The notes under the pieces: generated by a model
Seen by the model: only the letters and a program-made list of their open reading frames with translations
The model's database searches: none
Told to the model about the DNA's origin: nothing
Shown: in pieces, positions 16,902-25,923 of the stretch
Layout: each line of letters starts with the position of its first letter
How positions within the stretch are numbered: position 1 is the stretch's first letter
Program-made: the position numbers and the translations under genes
Assembly (NCBI GenBank): GCA_041662785.1
Contig: JBAZRW010000001.1
Span: 248,001-312,000, forward strand
Source of the DNA: Bdellovibrionales bacterium
GTDB taxonomy: Bacteria > Pseudomonadota > Alphaproteobacteria > UBA9219
Direction of reading: 5' to 3'
DNA length: 64,000 nt

Positions 16902-18150
16902 AAATCACTCCTTCGACCTTCCAGCTGTTTCTGCTTCCAACTCCATTTCCGGCAAGGGATAATGAAGTCACTATGACGCCCGGTATATCTGTCAAAAAAT
17001 CCGGTAGCGTCCAAGGCAATACTGGAACAGAAAATGTAAAAGAACGCTTAACCCATGGGGTAGGAGGCGGATTCCACTCGCCCTTATAACCAGGCGGCGG
17101 CGGCGGCGGCGGATCATCGGGCTCTCGCCGCAAGATTCCGGTCCAATTCTGGTTTAAGTACCGCCCCGTTATAACATCGGGATTGACCAATTGCTCATCC
17201 CCACGAGGAGATAATGGATCAAAAGAGACGCTTCCTGAAGCCTGCTCGCCTGAAACAGAAACAACCGTTTTAGGCGGAGGATTGGAGAAACCGCCTGTTC
17301 TAGACCAGCTAATATCCAAACTGCGCGGCGAGCACTTCATGCTTGTGATTTCCCAACCGCCAACGCCAATAGCAACTTTTTCAAGCGCTTTCTGACAGGA
17401 GGCAATCACCTCCAGCGGCTTGGGTTGTTTTTCCCACGTACGCTCAGGAGGAGGGTATTCAACCTTTTGCTGCAAAGGAAGTAAACGAGCCGCCTCGGCC
17501 TTCATGCGTTCCATCGCAGCAAGCTGCTGAAGACGAAGGGCTTCTTCTTGCTCCTTCTGATCCTGAATATACCAACCAATCCCGACGACAAGGAGCAAAA
17601 GGGCGCCCCCAATCAGTATGCCTGTCTTTGTCTGTTGAGACATGACAACGCTGTGAAGACGAACATCGGCACTTTCATCAAGCAAAAGTGTGATGGGCAT
17701 CGTATCAGCGCCCGGAACGCCCCATGGCTCTGGCGCATAGATACGCTGAAACCCGCCGATCGCCATTTCCTGATAAAGGTGATCACGCGCTTCGGTTTCA
17801 TCGAGAAAGAAGCGGTCGCCATCAGGAACGATAAGATCATCGCGCACGACGACAAGCGCCGTCCCCTCACGCAAACGAAAAGCCCCAATCCAAGAACCCG
17901 GCTGCTTATTAGCCAAGCATCCAGCTAAAGAAGGAATTCCCGCCCGAAACCCTTCGGCAGTTTGGACCAAGCCAAACTGGGGAACGCGCCCCTGTTTGTT
18001 GCCTGAGCGCGCGGCAAAATAATCAGCCTGCGTGCCCGGTTGCTTGGCCGCCTCTTTGGCCGCTTGCGAAATGCGTCCGCTTGGGCTGTTTTCCCAATAC
18101 AGGCCGCTGGCATATTGCTTGCGGCCAATGGTAACAAGGCCTGCTGTCAT
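16885..18150 (-). CDS. pilO: Type IVb pilus assembly protein PilO
   Basis: This 421-residue bitopic protein of the PilO2 class has a cytoplasmic N-domain (about 1-165), a single transmembrane helix (TGILIGGALLLLVVGIGWYI, about 172-192), a short coiled coil and a periplasmic domain with two Cys (about 250 and 273). It forms part of the inner-membrane assembly complex of the thin pilus. The ATG immediately follows the pilN stop (TAAATG), which implies translational coupling. A Pro-rich run sits near residue 350. Confidence 0.85.
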   Translation of the reverse strand: MTAGLVTIGRKQYASGLYWENSPSGRISQAAKEAAKQPGTQADYFAARSGNKQGRVPQFGLVQTAEGFRAGIPSLAGCLANKQPGSWIGAFRLREGTALVVVRDDLIVPDGDRFFLDETEARDHLYQEMAIGGFQRIYAPEPWGVPGADTMPITLLLDESADVRLHSVVMSQQTKTGILIGGALLLLVVGIGWYIQDQKEQEEALRLQQLAAMERMKAEAARLLPLQQKVEYPPPERTWEKQPKPLEVIASCQKALEKVAIGVGGWEITSMKCSPRSLDISWSRTGGFSNPPPKTVVSVSGEQASGSVSFDPLSPRGDEQLVNPDVITGRYLNQNWTGILRREPDDPPPPPPPGYKGEWNPPPTPWVKRSFTFSVPVLPWTLPDFLTDIPGVIVTSLSLAGNGVGSRNSWKVEGVIYENRR

Positions 18151-19749
18151 TTACAGCTGCTCCGTTTTCGGGACGCTCACAACTTGGGGGGTAATGACTA
18201 TAAACATCATGGTTCTTGTTTTTGAATTAGTCGAACCGCCACCAAGGAAATAGTTATAGGCATTACCAACGCCGTTCGATCTTTGCTCTGTTTTCTCATC
18301 ATCAATGCCGCCCAAGATAAGCGTTGAGCCACTCTTGAGCATTGCCTGTTGAACAAAAACGCGACTTGCTGTTTTGGGTAATTGGATAGTGCCAGCATCC
18401 CCAGTCGGGAAATCAACCATATCAAGAACGTCAACTAAACTAAGAGAGTACTGCAACATAACGCGTCCATCTTGCAGAAGACGCGGCGTCAGCTGCATGG
18501 AAAAGCCATCTCGAACCGTTCCCGGCGTGACCGTGATGGATTCACTGGTCGTCGCCGTCCCCACAGTCTTCGATATAGCGGCTACATAGGTCCTATCCTC
18601 TCCAATGCGACGAGAAACCGTTCGATTGTTTAACGTCGTCAGCGGAAACTGAGAAACGCGCGTGGCATCCCCGACAGATGAAAGGGCGGAGAACACGCTT
18701 GTAATGTGCCCTGATTTGCTGGGATCCAAAATAGCCATCGACATGGAAGCGCCATCACTGGCCGCCGCAGACCCCAATCCCGACACGCCCTGCGTGATAT
18801 TAACGGCAAAATCCCGACTGATTTTCTTCAAGGCCGCGGTAAACGCTACGTTGAAATCCGTATTGTCGGCAAGAGCCACTGTGTAGATTTCAACATTAAT
18901 AGCGATTTGTTGCGACAAGCGAAGATTTTCTTCTTCCATAAATTTGGCAACAACCTGCATCAACTCTGGCGTCGTTGTCACGACAGCCGTGCCGCTGGAG
19001 GGTGAAAGAGAAACAGAACCTACCCCGCCCAAAATGGAGGAGATGGTTTGGCTCAACTCATCCCACACCTTCATCTCCACGCTCATCTCGGACGATTGCT
19101 GCAGGGGGTTGTTGGCGCTCATGCTATAACTGCCGCCCGCCGCAGAAGAACTGCTGCTTGAACCGCCGCTGCCCGTATCTTCTTTAAGTCCATCTTTAGT
19201 CGACTGCGTTCCAGGTAACGTTTCAACAACAAACACGCGCGTTTCGAAACGTGATAGTTTAATGGCGCTTCCGTCATAGCGCCAACTGACACCAAAATTG
19301 CCCGACACCAAGTCCAAAAGACCCGACAAAGGCCCCTCATAAGACACCGTCATCTTGCCTTCCATCGCACCCGTACCGCTATCGCCAGAGCTTAAACCGC
19401 CCGCCGCACCAGAAGCAATACGCACAGGCAACCCCGTTTGCACACCAATGGCCGAAGCGATGTCGCTAAGAGAAAGAACCTCGCTTGAGATAAGCGTAAC
19501 GCCATAGGATCCTTCGTATTTGCTGGGCAAAGGAATGCCACGACGAAGACGCGTTGACGAATTACCCGACCAAACCTTATCCGAAACCGTCAGGGGGTTA
19601 TAGCTTTTGGGCGTTGCGGGGGTGGCAGCCTCTTTGGCAATAGCCTCGGTCTTCTCGACGCGGCTATCAATCAGGTTTCTGTTCTTTTCATTATTACAGC
19701 CAAAAAGCGCAACAACGACCAAGAAAAGGGCAAGACGGCGGAAGCTCAT
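18151..19749 (-). CDS. pilN: Thin-pilus outer-membrane secretin PilN (lipoprotein)
   Basis: This 532-residue secretin of the PilN/BfpB/TcpC class has a lipobox VALFGC (Cys at about 18). N-domains (about 60-165) precede a Ser/Gly-rich linker (about 190-215), and the secretin domain spans about 225-520. The end carries the conserved TASRVFVQQAMLKSGSTLIL followed by GGIDDE and a final strand TMMFIVITPQVV. It is the outer-membrane channel for the pilus. It follows pilL with a 12-base gap. Confidence 0.92.
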   Translation of the reverse strand: MSFRRLALFLVVVALFGCNNEKNRNLIDSRVEKTEAIAKEAATPATPKSYNPLTVSDKVWSGNSSTRLRRGIPLPSKYEGSYGVTLISSEVLSLSDIASAIGVQTGLPVRIASGAAGGLSSGDSGTGAMEGKMTVSYEGPLSGLLDLVSGNFGVSWRYDGSAIKLSRFETRVFVVETLPGTQSTKDGLKEDTGSGGSSSSSSAAGGSYSMSANNPLQQSSEMSVEMKVWDELSQTISSILGGVGSVSLSPSSGTAVVTTTPELMQVVAKFMEEENLRLSQQIAINVEIYTVALADNTDFNVAFTAALKKISRDFAVNITQGVSGLGSAAASDGASMSMAILDPSKSGHITSVFSALSSVGDATRVSQFPLTTLNNRTVSRRIGEDRTYVAAISKTVGTATTSESITVTPGTVRDGFSMQLTPRLLQDGRVMLQYSLSLVDVLDMVDFPTGDAGTIQLPKTASRVFVQQAMLKSGSTLILGGIDDEKTEQRSNGVGNAYNYFLGGGSTNSKTRTMMFIVITPQVVSVPKTEQL

Positions 19750-19761
19750 GTTTAGGCCTCA

Positions 19762-20793
19762 TTATTCGCTGTAGTTATTACCGCGAGTTTGGATGACAAG
19801 GACGGTCTGACCGGCAGATTGGTTGTTATAGAGATACCCAACAGGCTGTGGCTTCGCGTCTTGAAATCCCGATAAAAGGCTACGCACAGCCCCTTCAAAA
19901 TCTCCCGACAACGAAACTGACGCCTGAATAGGATAGTCATATTCAGCCTGCCAGCTAACCTCAACATTGGCGCTGCGGCCCCATGTTTCAAGCGTCTTTT
20001 TCAACATGTCGCCACTGTTCGCCACCCAAGCCCCAGAACTACTAACACGGGAATCTGACATGACGAGCGGCGCGCGACTCCCAGAAGAAAGAGCCGAAGA
20101 CGGTACACTCAAATATCCCGATGACGATGCCAAGGACGCTGGTGCAGCGCCAACAGTCTTGGGCGGAGCAACAGGCAGGACTGATGGTAATAGAGACAAG
20201 GGTTTTCCGGCCTCAGAAACGGGGGGAAGAGGCTTGTTCGGAGCCAAGGTTATATCCTGATTTCCCGCGACATGGAGAACATGAACCATCTGCCCCTGTT
20301 CGCTAATCGTTAAACCAGCGGGCAATAGCATGTCCGTCAAAACCTGACGCCAAGGCGCCCCGCCACGCCAAGAAACAAGAGTCCCTAAACTGACATCTTG
20401 CGCAACGGAAAACCCAATCTCAGGCGGTAAAATCTGGCGCAAGGCCACAGAGAGCGGCACACGATCGGCAAACCCTTTGACAACCGCTTCGCCCTGAGGC
20501 GGGGCAGACCCATCCTTGGTAAACACAGAAAGGTCCTTACTCATGGACGAAACGGCTTTGGGCGGCGCGATGGGCGCTGACTCAATAATGACCGTATCGG
20601 GTGCGCCAAAAGACGAGGGAGCGCCCACTGCTTGTGAGCCCTGCGGGGCCACAGAAACATTGGTGCTCTGAACCTCATCAGAGGATACCCACTTGAACCC
20701 TGCACTGGCTGGCGTTGCCACCAGCAAAGAGCCCGCTATCAAGGAGACGGAACCGAAGAAAAGAACGGTATGACGACGATTGTTTTTTTGCAT
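19762..20793 (-). CDS. pilL: PilL/TcpQ-like thin-pilus protein
   Basis: This 343-residue protein has a signal peptide (cleavage near ASAG) and two small domains. The first (about 105-185; VPLSVALRQILPPEIGFSVA) is secretin-N-like. The C-terminal TcpQ domain (about 255-340) contains GDMLKKTLETWGRSANVEVS, then DYPIQASVSLSGDFEGAVRS. TcpQ/PilL proteins assist secretin stability in type IVb systems. It is the first gene of the pil operon and has AAGGG ahead of the ATG. Confidence 0.82.
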   Translation of the reverse strand: MQKNNRRHTVLFFGSVSLIAGSLLVATPASAGFKWVSSDEVQSTNVSVAPQGSQAVGAPSSFGAPDTVIIESAPIAPPKAVSSMSKDLSVFTKDGSAPPQGEAVVKGFADRVPLSVALRQILPPEIGFSVAQDVSLGTLVSWRGGAPWRQVLTDMLLPAGLTISEQGQMVHVLHVAGNQDITLAPNKPLPPVSEAGKPLSLLPSVLPVAPPKTVGAAPASLASSSGYLSVPSSALSSGSRAPLVMSDSRVSSSGAWVANSGDMLKKTLETWGRSANVEVSWQAEYDYPIQASVSLSGDFEGAVRSLLSGFQDAKPQPVGYLYNNQSAGQTVLVIQTRGNNYSE

Positions 20794-21097
20794 TTCTATG
20801 CCCTTTTTCGAGCGAAGGCGATTCGTTGGAAAGTGTAAGTGAGGAAGACGAAGAGAGCAACCAATGACGAATCAAACCCCACTTATTCCCCAAACAAGTG
20901 TGTAGTTTATGACACACCCTGATCCTCAGAATCAAAAGAGGATTAAAGAGACTCTCTCCCTGTCCCGAAGCGGCCCGCATAAATTTTTCAACGAAATGAT
21001 TCGGTTACACGCCTTAAGCGCTACGCCTAAAGGGACAACATCCCAATAAAAAGAGAGGGCCTTATTCCCCGATCGAAGCGAAGGGGCCATCAAGAGA
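20794..21097. other. Intergenic region between icmT and pilL
   Basis: About 300 bases without a convincing gene separate the dot block from the pil operon and presumably hold the pil promoter. A longer overlapping minus-strand ORF (20932-21387, GTG start) runs through here but is out of frame with icmT, and its protein looks unnatural. No strong hairpin terminator was found after icmT, so read-through into pilL is possible. Confidence 0.5.
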
Positions 21098-21364
21098 TCA
21101 GGAAAAATCAACCATGCGACGAATCGCTCGGCGGCTGTTGGCCGGACGACGACGCCCCAAAAGCCAACAACGAATCGCTCGCACCGCCGATTCAAAAGAC
21201 AGCCCCCGTTTTTCAAACATCCAAAACATAAACACATAAAAACAAACAAGAACGAATACCCACGTTCTGGCATGAACAAGAAAAAGAATGATGCCCAAAA
21301 AGGCGCGCGCATCAAGAAAAAGAAAGCGAACGGGCTTTTGTGTGTTTCTCCAATGGATATCCAT
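21098..21364 (-). CDS. icmT: IcmT/TraK-family small inner-membrane protein
   Basis: This 88-residue protein begins MDIHWRNTQKPVRFLFLDAR, followed by two adjacent hydrophobic helices (about 21-50) and a basic tail with EKRGLSFESAVRAIRCWLLG and RRRPA. Short N-terminal WRN..PxRFxxxDAR, two membrane segments and a C-terminal RRxP tail are how I recognise IcmT of the Dot/Icm system and TraK of IncI plasmids. It directly follows dotB, as traK follows traJ in R64. An AAGGG site precedes the ATG. A competing GTG-started ORF in another frame (20932-21387) has a good ribosome site but no recognisable protein. Confidence 0.75.
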   Translation of the reverse strand: MDIHWRNTQKPVRFLFLDARAFLGIILFLVHARTWVFVLVCFYVFMFWMFEKRGLSFESAVRAIRCWLLGRRRPANSRRAIRRMVDFS

Positions 21365-21405
21365 TCTTTTATTCCCTTCAGGGGCACAGAAGCCTCCCCC
21401 TTTAA

Positions 21406-22665
21406 TTAAATCATGGTCGTATCGTCATCGAGCAAAGCCTCAATATCCTGATGAGGCTCCGTCTCTGTCGGGTCAGCAAAAGAGGGGTCATAATCTTTTT
21501 CATCAATTGTGTAGCCCTTTGTCAAAACCAAATAGGTTCTGCGATCGATCAGGCCTTGTTTGAAGGCCCTGTTAGCGGCTTGCTGCATCGTTTGTCCATA
21601 ACGAACCAGAAAACGCTGGGTTTCCAGCGTCCATTTGTCGATGGACATATCCAAAAGTTGTTCGCGAATGTTATCGTCGAAAACAAGATATTCCCTTAAG
21701 CCAATGCGTCCGCCGCCCACTTTGGGAACCAGCGCTTGCGTCACAACCATGCGCAACGTTTCCATCAACGCAAAGGCACGCTCACTGCGCTCCGCTGGCT
21801 CAAAAACGCTGATAATACGCCTTACCGTTGCCGCGACGCCCACGGTGTGAACCGTTGAGAAAACCAAGTGGCCCGTTTGGCCCGCTTCAATCGCCGCCGA
21901 CATCGTTTCCCTGTCTCGCGCTTCACCAACCAAAATAATGTTAGGCTTGCGGCGCAAGGCATTGCGAACACCCGCCGCAAAGGTTGGAATATGGCGCGGC
22001 ACTTCAGACTGGGCCACTAGAGAACGTGGCCCCGTGATACTGTCATAAACATATTCAATAGGGGCTTCATAGGTCAGAAGCTTGCCAGAGCCTTGTTCTC
22101 TCTCAATTAGCATCCGGCAACCAGACGCCAAAAGCGTCGTTTTACCACTTCCCGTCGGACCCGTTACTAAAATAAGGCCCTGACGCGGCGACCAGTTCCG
22201 CATAATGGGCTCTTCTATCCCCAAATCGACCATACTTGGCGGCAAACCGGGCAGGCTGCGAAGAGTAATTTGAACCGAATCACGACCACGACTTAAAATC
22301 GCCGTGATGTTGGTGCGGAACCGATAACGCGTTAGGCGTTCAGGCCTAACCTCATATGAGAGGTCCAAATCAACACCAGAGGCCAATTTGGCGAGCGCTT
22401 CAGGCCCGTAAATACGCATAAGGATATTGGCCATATCCGCCGAGTCCATAGCCCGTTGCGTTATCGGGTACAAAACCCCATCCACCTCGATAACAATGGG
22501 CCGATCCGTCTGAATGCTGACATCGGTGGCGCGGCTATGGACGCACCACAACAAAAGATCATCAACGTGTTCTTCTTGAAGGCGCAACGGTTCATTCGTC
22601 CAACCCGCCGCGAGTCGAACCTGAAAATCTTCTGCGCTTAGATTTAGCGGGGAGCCGTTGTCCAC
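21406..22665 (-). CDS. dotB: Type IVB secretion ATPase DotB/TraJ
   Basis: DotB is a PilT-like hexameric ATPase of the Dot/Icm (IncI tra) apparatus at the inner-membrane base. The 419-residue protein has an N-domain (about 1-140) and Walker A GPTGSGKTTLL at about 168. An Asp box (LLTYEAPIEYVYDS), Walker B RKPNIILVGEARDRETM at about 245 and the His box GHLVFSTVHTVGVAATVRR follow. The C-terminal region is typical of DotB rather than pilus PilT. It overlaps dotC by 22 bases, so translation is coupled. Confidence 0.93.
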   Translation of the reverse strand: MDNGSPLNLSAEDFQVRLAAGWTNEPLRLQEEHVDDLLLWCVHSRATDVSIQTDRPIVIEVDGVLYPITQRAMDSADMANILMRIYGPEALAKLASGVDLDLSYEVRPERLTRYRFRTNITAILSRGRDSVQITLRSLPGLPPSMVDLGIEEPIMRNWSPRQGLILVTGPTGSGKTTLLASGCRMLIEREQGSGKLLTYEAPIEYVYDSITGPRSLVAQSEVPRHIPTFAAGVRNALRRKPNIILVGEARDRETMSAAIEAGQTGHLVFSTVHTVGVAATVRRIISVFEPAERSERAFALMETLRMVVTQALVPKVGGGRIGLREYLVFDDNIREQLLDMSIDKWTLETQRFLVRYGQTMQQAANRAFKQGLIDRRTYLVLTKGYTIDEKDYDPSFADPTETEPHQDIEALLDDDTTMI

Positions 22666-23516
22666 TTGTCGCTCCGAGGAATAAGAACAGAAGGTCCAGT
22701 AATCGAAACACCACGATCACCCACCCTCATTTCCGAACCGCCGCCTGTTACGCCGCGATCTTCATGCATCGCATAGGGGGGGGAGATCATTCCTTGTACC
22801 AACAGCTCACGATAGTGGATCATGCCGACATAATCATTGGTCATGCGGTCAAGGTCGGCCTCAAACGTCTCTTCGGCTTGCGCGACGCCCGCATTCCAAC
22901 CCTCTTGCACCAAGGCTTTCCATTGCTTGCGTTCTTCATCACTGCGAGGAAGCAAAAGTCCAGGGGGAGCCTCAACAGTTCCCCAATCACGCTCTAAATA
23001 CAAACGCCAATTGCGTGGGGCTGTCACAATGCGTGCCGCCTTGTTAATTCTCAAAACGCGATCCGAAACAGCGGCCTCTTGGCCGCCGCCATTTACAAGA
23101 ACGGCACGTTGCGCTTCGCTAACAATGGGGGGCTCAATCAAAAGACCAGAGGGCGCATTGATCAACAAACGCGTAAAATTAAAAATCTTGGAAAGGCTTA
23201 CCTCATGCTCAACAAGGCGTCTTTGGATTTCAAAGGTACGGTAAGCTAGCCCCCCACGCGCACCATAGGAAAGCGCGGCCTCACGCAGGGCATCATTCCG
23301 AATCTGAAGCCCCATAACCTCTTCTTTTCCAGAATCTTCGCTGCCCATTTGATCCTGAAGATCTTTCAGGACTGGTGGCGGGGGCGAAGCTTCCGTCGTC
23401 ATGTTCTGTTGCGCACACGCCCCAGAAACGCCCAACGCTAAGAGTGTTACCACAAAAAGAGGGCCTAAAAAGAGCCACCCTCTTTTGGGGAAATCAGATT
23501 CTGTCAACAGGGGCAT
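22644..23516 (-). CDS. dotC: DotC/TraI outer-membrane core protein
   Basis: This 290-residue protein has a signal sequence ending near GVSGACAQQ, with a possible but imperfect lipobox. The conserved DotC core includes LREAALSYGARGGLAYRT, then the NRxLE-like region around APSGLLIEPPIV and RNWRLYLERDW. In Legionella, DotC and DotD are outer-membrane lipoproteins that position the DotH ring. It overlaps dotD upstream (23 bases) and dotB downstream (22 bases). Confidence 0.88.
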   Translation of the reverse strand: MPLLTESDFPKRGWLFLGPLFVVTLLALGVSGACAQQNMTTEASPPPPVLKDLQDQMGSEDSGKEEVMGLQIRNDALREAALSYGARGGLAYRTFEIQRRLVEHEVSLSKIFNFTRLLINAPSGLLIEPPIVSEAQRAVLVNGGGQEAAVSDRVLRINKAARIVTAPRNWRLYLERDWGTVEAPPGLLLPRSDEERKQWKALVQEGWNAGVAQAEETFEADLDRMTNDYVGMIHYRELLVQGMISPPYAMHEDRGVTGGGSEMRVGDRGVSITGPSVLIPRSDKWTTAPR

Positions 23517-23994
23517 AACGAATCTCTATCGAGTTATTGTTGCTATTGACCGAAACATCGGCCCGACGACCCGCTTGAAGGCCAAGATCATGAAGAGCCT
23601 CAATCAACGGCTTTTGATAAACGTCAAGGTTGACAAGAAGCGGAACGCCCGACGGGCTTCCCACAACCTTGTAGCTCATGCTGGCGCGTGAGGCTAAGGT
23701 TTGAAGAATTTGGTCGATAGGCCCCGACCATTGAATCGAAATAAGCTGCGTTAGCGCTGGTGGCGCAGAAGAAAAATCATCGGGCGCAGGAAGCTGCGGC
23801 TCACGATATTGTTCAATGCCAGAAAGCGTGTCCAACGCCTTCGAGGCCTTTTCTGCGGCCTGCGCCAAGCGCACGCTCACGACATCGGGCTCCGTGGCAA
23901 CAGGCGTCATGCTTGTCGTCGTCACGCCACATCCCGCCACAAGAACACCAGCCCCTAGCAAGGCCATCATCGGAATGGTTCTTATTATCGTCAT
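23494..23994 (-). CDS. dotD: DotD/TraH outer-membrane lipoprotein
   Basis: This 166-residue protein has a lipobox LVAGC (Cys at about 16). A conserved segment VSVRLAQAAEKASKALDTLS follows, and a secretin-N0-like C-domain (about 80-160; IDQILQTLASRASMSYKVVG, then PLIEALHDLGLQAG) is the DotD fold. It is needed with DotC for the outer-membrane core. The start at 23994 is chosen because GGTGGA precedes it and the signal peptide begins there; the open frame continues 32 codons upstream without a plausible leader. Confidence 0.87.
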   Translation of the reverse strand: MTIIRTIPMMALLGAGVLVAGCGVTTTSMTPVATEPDVVSVRLAQAAEKASKALDTLSGIEQYREPQLPAPDDFSSAPPALTQLISIQWSGPIDQILQTLASRASMSYKVVGSPSGVPLLVNLDVYQKPLIEALHDLGLQAGRRADVSVNSNNNSIEIRYAPVDRI

Positions 23995-24103
23995 TACTTC
24001 CACCATTATAAAGATAACGCCTATGACCCTTCTCTCAGCGAAGGATCGCCCCTTTTCCTGTATCATCAGGCCATACCAATGACACAACACACACGCGAAT
24101 CAC

Positions 24104-24388
24104 TTACCCCGAGTAGCGGAGAAAATAGAGAGAAAAACCAAACACAATCAACGCCACTACGAATAACAAGAACGCAGTAAACCACAGGCCGGTAAACAAA
24201 TGATAAAGGGAAAAAGACAACAAGGCGGCAGAAGATATCCCATACACCAATGAGGCATTCGGGATTTTCTCTTCTTTTCCCTTTTGATGAGAGAGAAAGG
24301 ACTGAACCACCCCACGTCCCCTCACATTAAGGGAGGGAAGGTTTGTCTTCCCCCGAGAAGAAGGGGGCGGTTTACTTAAAAAGCCCAT
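24104..24388 (-). CDS. Small two-helix membrane protein in the dot block
   Basis: This 94-residue product has a basic, Ser/Pro-rich N-terminus (about 1-45) and two hydrophobic segments (SLVYGISSAALLSFSLYHLF and FTAFLLFVVALIVFGFSLYF). I recognise no family. It starts 13 bases after the thioredoxin-fold gene and lies ahead of dotD on the same strand, so it probably belongs to the secretion-system operon. The R64 region also contains small inner-membrane proteins, but no specific equivalence can be claimed. Confidence 0.5.
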   Translation of the reverse strand: MGFLSKPPPSSRGKTNLPSLNVRGRGVVQSFLSHQKGKEEKIPNASLVYGISSAALLSFSLYHLFTGLWFTAFLLFVVALIVFGFSLYFLRYSG

Positions 24389-24401
24389 ATAAAACCCTCT
24401 G

Positions 24402-25403
24402 TTAGCGGCTTAAATCCGTCAACACCGCCGCCATGCGCTCAGGTTTTCCTTGCACAATCTTGATCCGCCCATCCTTGCCCCGATACACTAAATACGGGTA
24501 ACCCTGAATGTTCCACTTCGCGACAAGATTAAGATTAGCGATCACGGCACGCCGCGCCATATCATCCGGCTCTCCTGCCAAGGCCGTCTGATCGCCATCG
24601 ACATAACGATTCCAAGCGTCAAGCGGGTTGGGTGTTTTAAGCAGCTGGGCCGCGACACGAATTTCTTCGCCGCCCGTACTATTATAAACGGGGATTAAGC
24701 GCACCTGAATCTTGTTGGCCTTAACAGAATCACGCAATTCCAGCCATGTTCTCTTGCAATTGGGGCAACCTGGCGCCACGACCATGATCAATTCGGCAGA
24801 CTCATTCTGTCCCACCGTCACGCCCGCCGCCGCTTTAAGATCCTGCATGAGGCGTTCCCCAGGGGACAAAGAAGCAGAAGGCATCCCGTTTATGCCCTGC
24901 CCGTTCTTAGAGGCAGGTTCAGCGCTTTGTTCGCCCGCCGGAACAGACCCAGCCCCATCAGGCGCACCGGCATTATAAACCTCTCGTTGCTGCTGCGCCG
25001 ATCCTGACAGCAGCGCTTTCACTTCAGCGTTCTTTTCAACCAACGCACTGATTTGAGGGGTCGTGACATTCTCTCCCTGCACCGAAAACATGCCTCCGAT
25101 CAGCGCCGTTTGACGATCTGGCGACAGATAAATGATCTGGACCTGCCCATCCTTAATGATAAACCATCCCGGCATGCCAGAGCGCTCACCAATAAAATAC
25201 AGCTTCCCGCCGCTCTTCACGAGGTTCGCCAAAACAGGCGTTGTGTTAACATCGGGGGCATGCGCGTTGACATTAAAAAGAGGAGCCGCCGTGACCCCAA
25301 CGTCCGTCAGCGCGGGGGTTGTTTGTGCAAACCCAAGAGAAGCGCTGCCGATCAAAATGGCAATACTACCAAAAATTATTTTCAAGAAATGGGTTCTTGT
25401 CAT
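24402..25403 (-). CDS. DsbC/TrbB-like periplasmic thioredoxin-fold protein
   Basis: This 333-residue secreted protein (signal peptide ending GFAQT) has an N-domain resembling a DsbC dimerisation module (about 60-110; LYFIGERSGMPGWFIIKDGQ). A low-complexity linker (about 140-185) leads to a thioredoxin fold with the active-site pair in VVAPGCPNCKRTW (about 211-214) and a cis-Pro region (IQGYPYLVYRGKDGR). It probably isomerises or forms disulphides in secreted proteins. It lies in the same run as four Cys-rich secreted paralogues and between transglycosylase and dotD genes, which suggests those proteins as clients (inference). TrbB plays a comparable role in F-type transfer systems. Confidence 0.75.
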   Translation of the reverse strand: MTRTHFLKIIFGSIAILIGSASLGFAQTTPALTDVGVTAAPLFNVNAHAPDVNTTPVLANLVKSGGKLYFIGERSGMPGWFIIKDGQVQIIYLSPDRQTALIGGMFSVQGENVTTPQISALVEKNAEVKALLSGSAQQQREVYNAGAPDGAGSVPAGEQSAEPASKNGQGINGMPSASLSPGERLMQDLKAAAGVTVGQNESAELIMVVAPGCPNCKRTWLELRDSVKANKIQVRLIPVYNSTGGEEIRVAAQLLKTPNPLDAWNRYVDGDQTALAGEPDDMARRAVIANLNLVAKWNIQGYPYLVYRGKDGRIKIVQGKPERMAAVLTDLSR

Positions 25404-25466
25404 CGGCTTTGGCCTCCCGCTTACTTGGATTGGTTTAGAACTCGCATGGAAGGAACCATGAGAGAA

Positions 25467-25922
25467 TCAGCGCTGTGCATAATAAGCCTGATTCTTCGAT
25501 TTTGCATAGCCCCGTTTGATCAACCCCTTGCGCTCCATCACCGCAATAACCTTAGAGGCATAGCGGGGGCCAATCCCTGGGGTCGCCGAATGGTAATAGG
25601 CAATGCCCCCGTAAAGAGAGCCCGCTTCCTTGATTTTTTGCCCTAAAATCCAAGCGGCAACCCTAACATTCACGCACCCATCATCGCGCACAATCCGATG
25701 TGCCACCTTCTGATCCACACCCCAAGCACGAGACAATTGAGGCACCCATCTTGTGTTCACCTGCATAGGACCAAGATCATAGGTTCCATTGACGTTAGGC
25801 CCGACCTGCTGCCCAACGCGCCCTCCCTCAACATGCATAATGCCAACCATCACAGCAGGTGGAACCTGATACGTCTGGGCGGCTAGCATCATACAAGCGG
25901 CAAGGGCTTGGGCGGTGATCAT
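25467..25922 (-). CDS. Lytic transglycosylase (PilT/VirB1-like)
   Basis: This 151-residue SLT-fold protein opens the peptidoglycan for machine assembly. The catalytic Glu lies in GIMHVEGGRVG (about residue 32), followed by the NVNGTYDLGPMQVNTRW element (the family GxxQI/M motif) and the AAWILGQKI helix. A conserved GGIAYYHSATPG segment closes the domain. The N-terminal hydrophobic segment may act as a signal. It resembles conjugation-associated transglycosylases such as PilT of IncI and VirB1. Its start is one base after the upstream gene. Confidence 0.82.
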   Translation of the reverse strand: MITAQALAACMMLAAQTYQVPPAVMVGIMHVEGGRVGQQVGPNVNGTYDLGPMQVNTRWVPQLSRAWGVDQKVAHRIVRDDGCVNVRVAAWILGQKIKEAGSLYGGIAYYHSATPGIGPRYASKVIAVMERKGLIKRGYAKSKNQAYYAQR

Positions 25923-25923
25923 C

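Noticed and set aside
20932..21387. Minus-strand ORF with GTG start and a good ribosome site
   Set aside because: The protein is compositionally odd and unrecognised, whereas the overlapping frame 21098-21364 encodes a convincing IcmT-like protein in the expected place.
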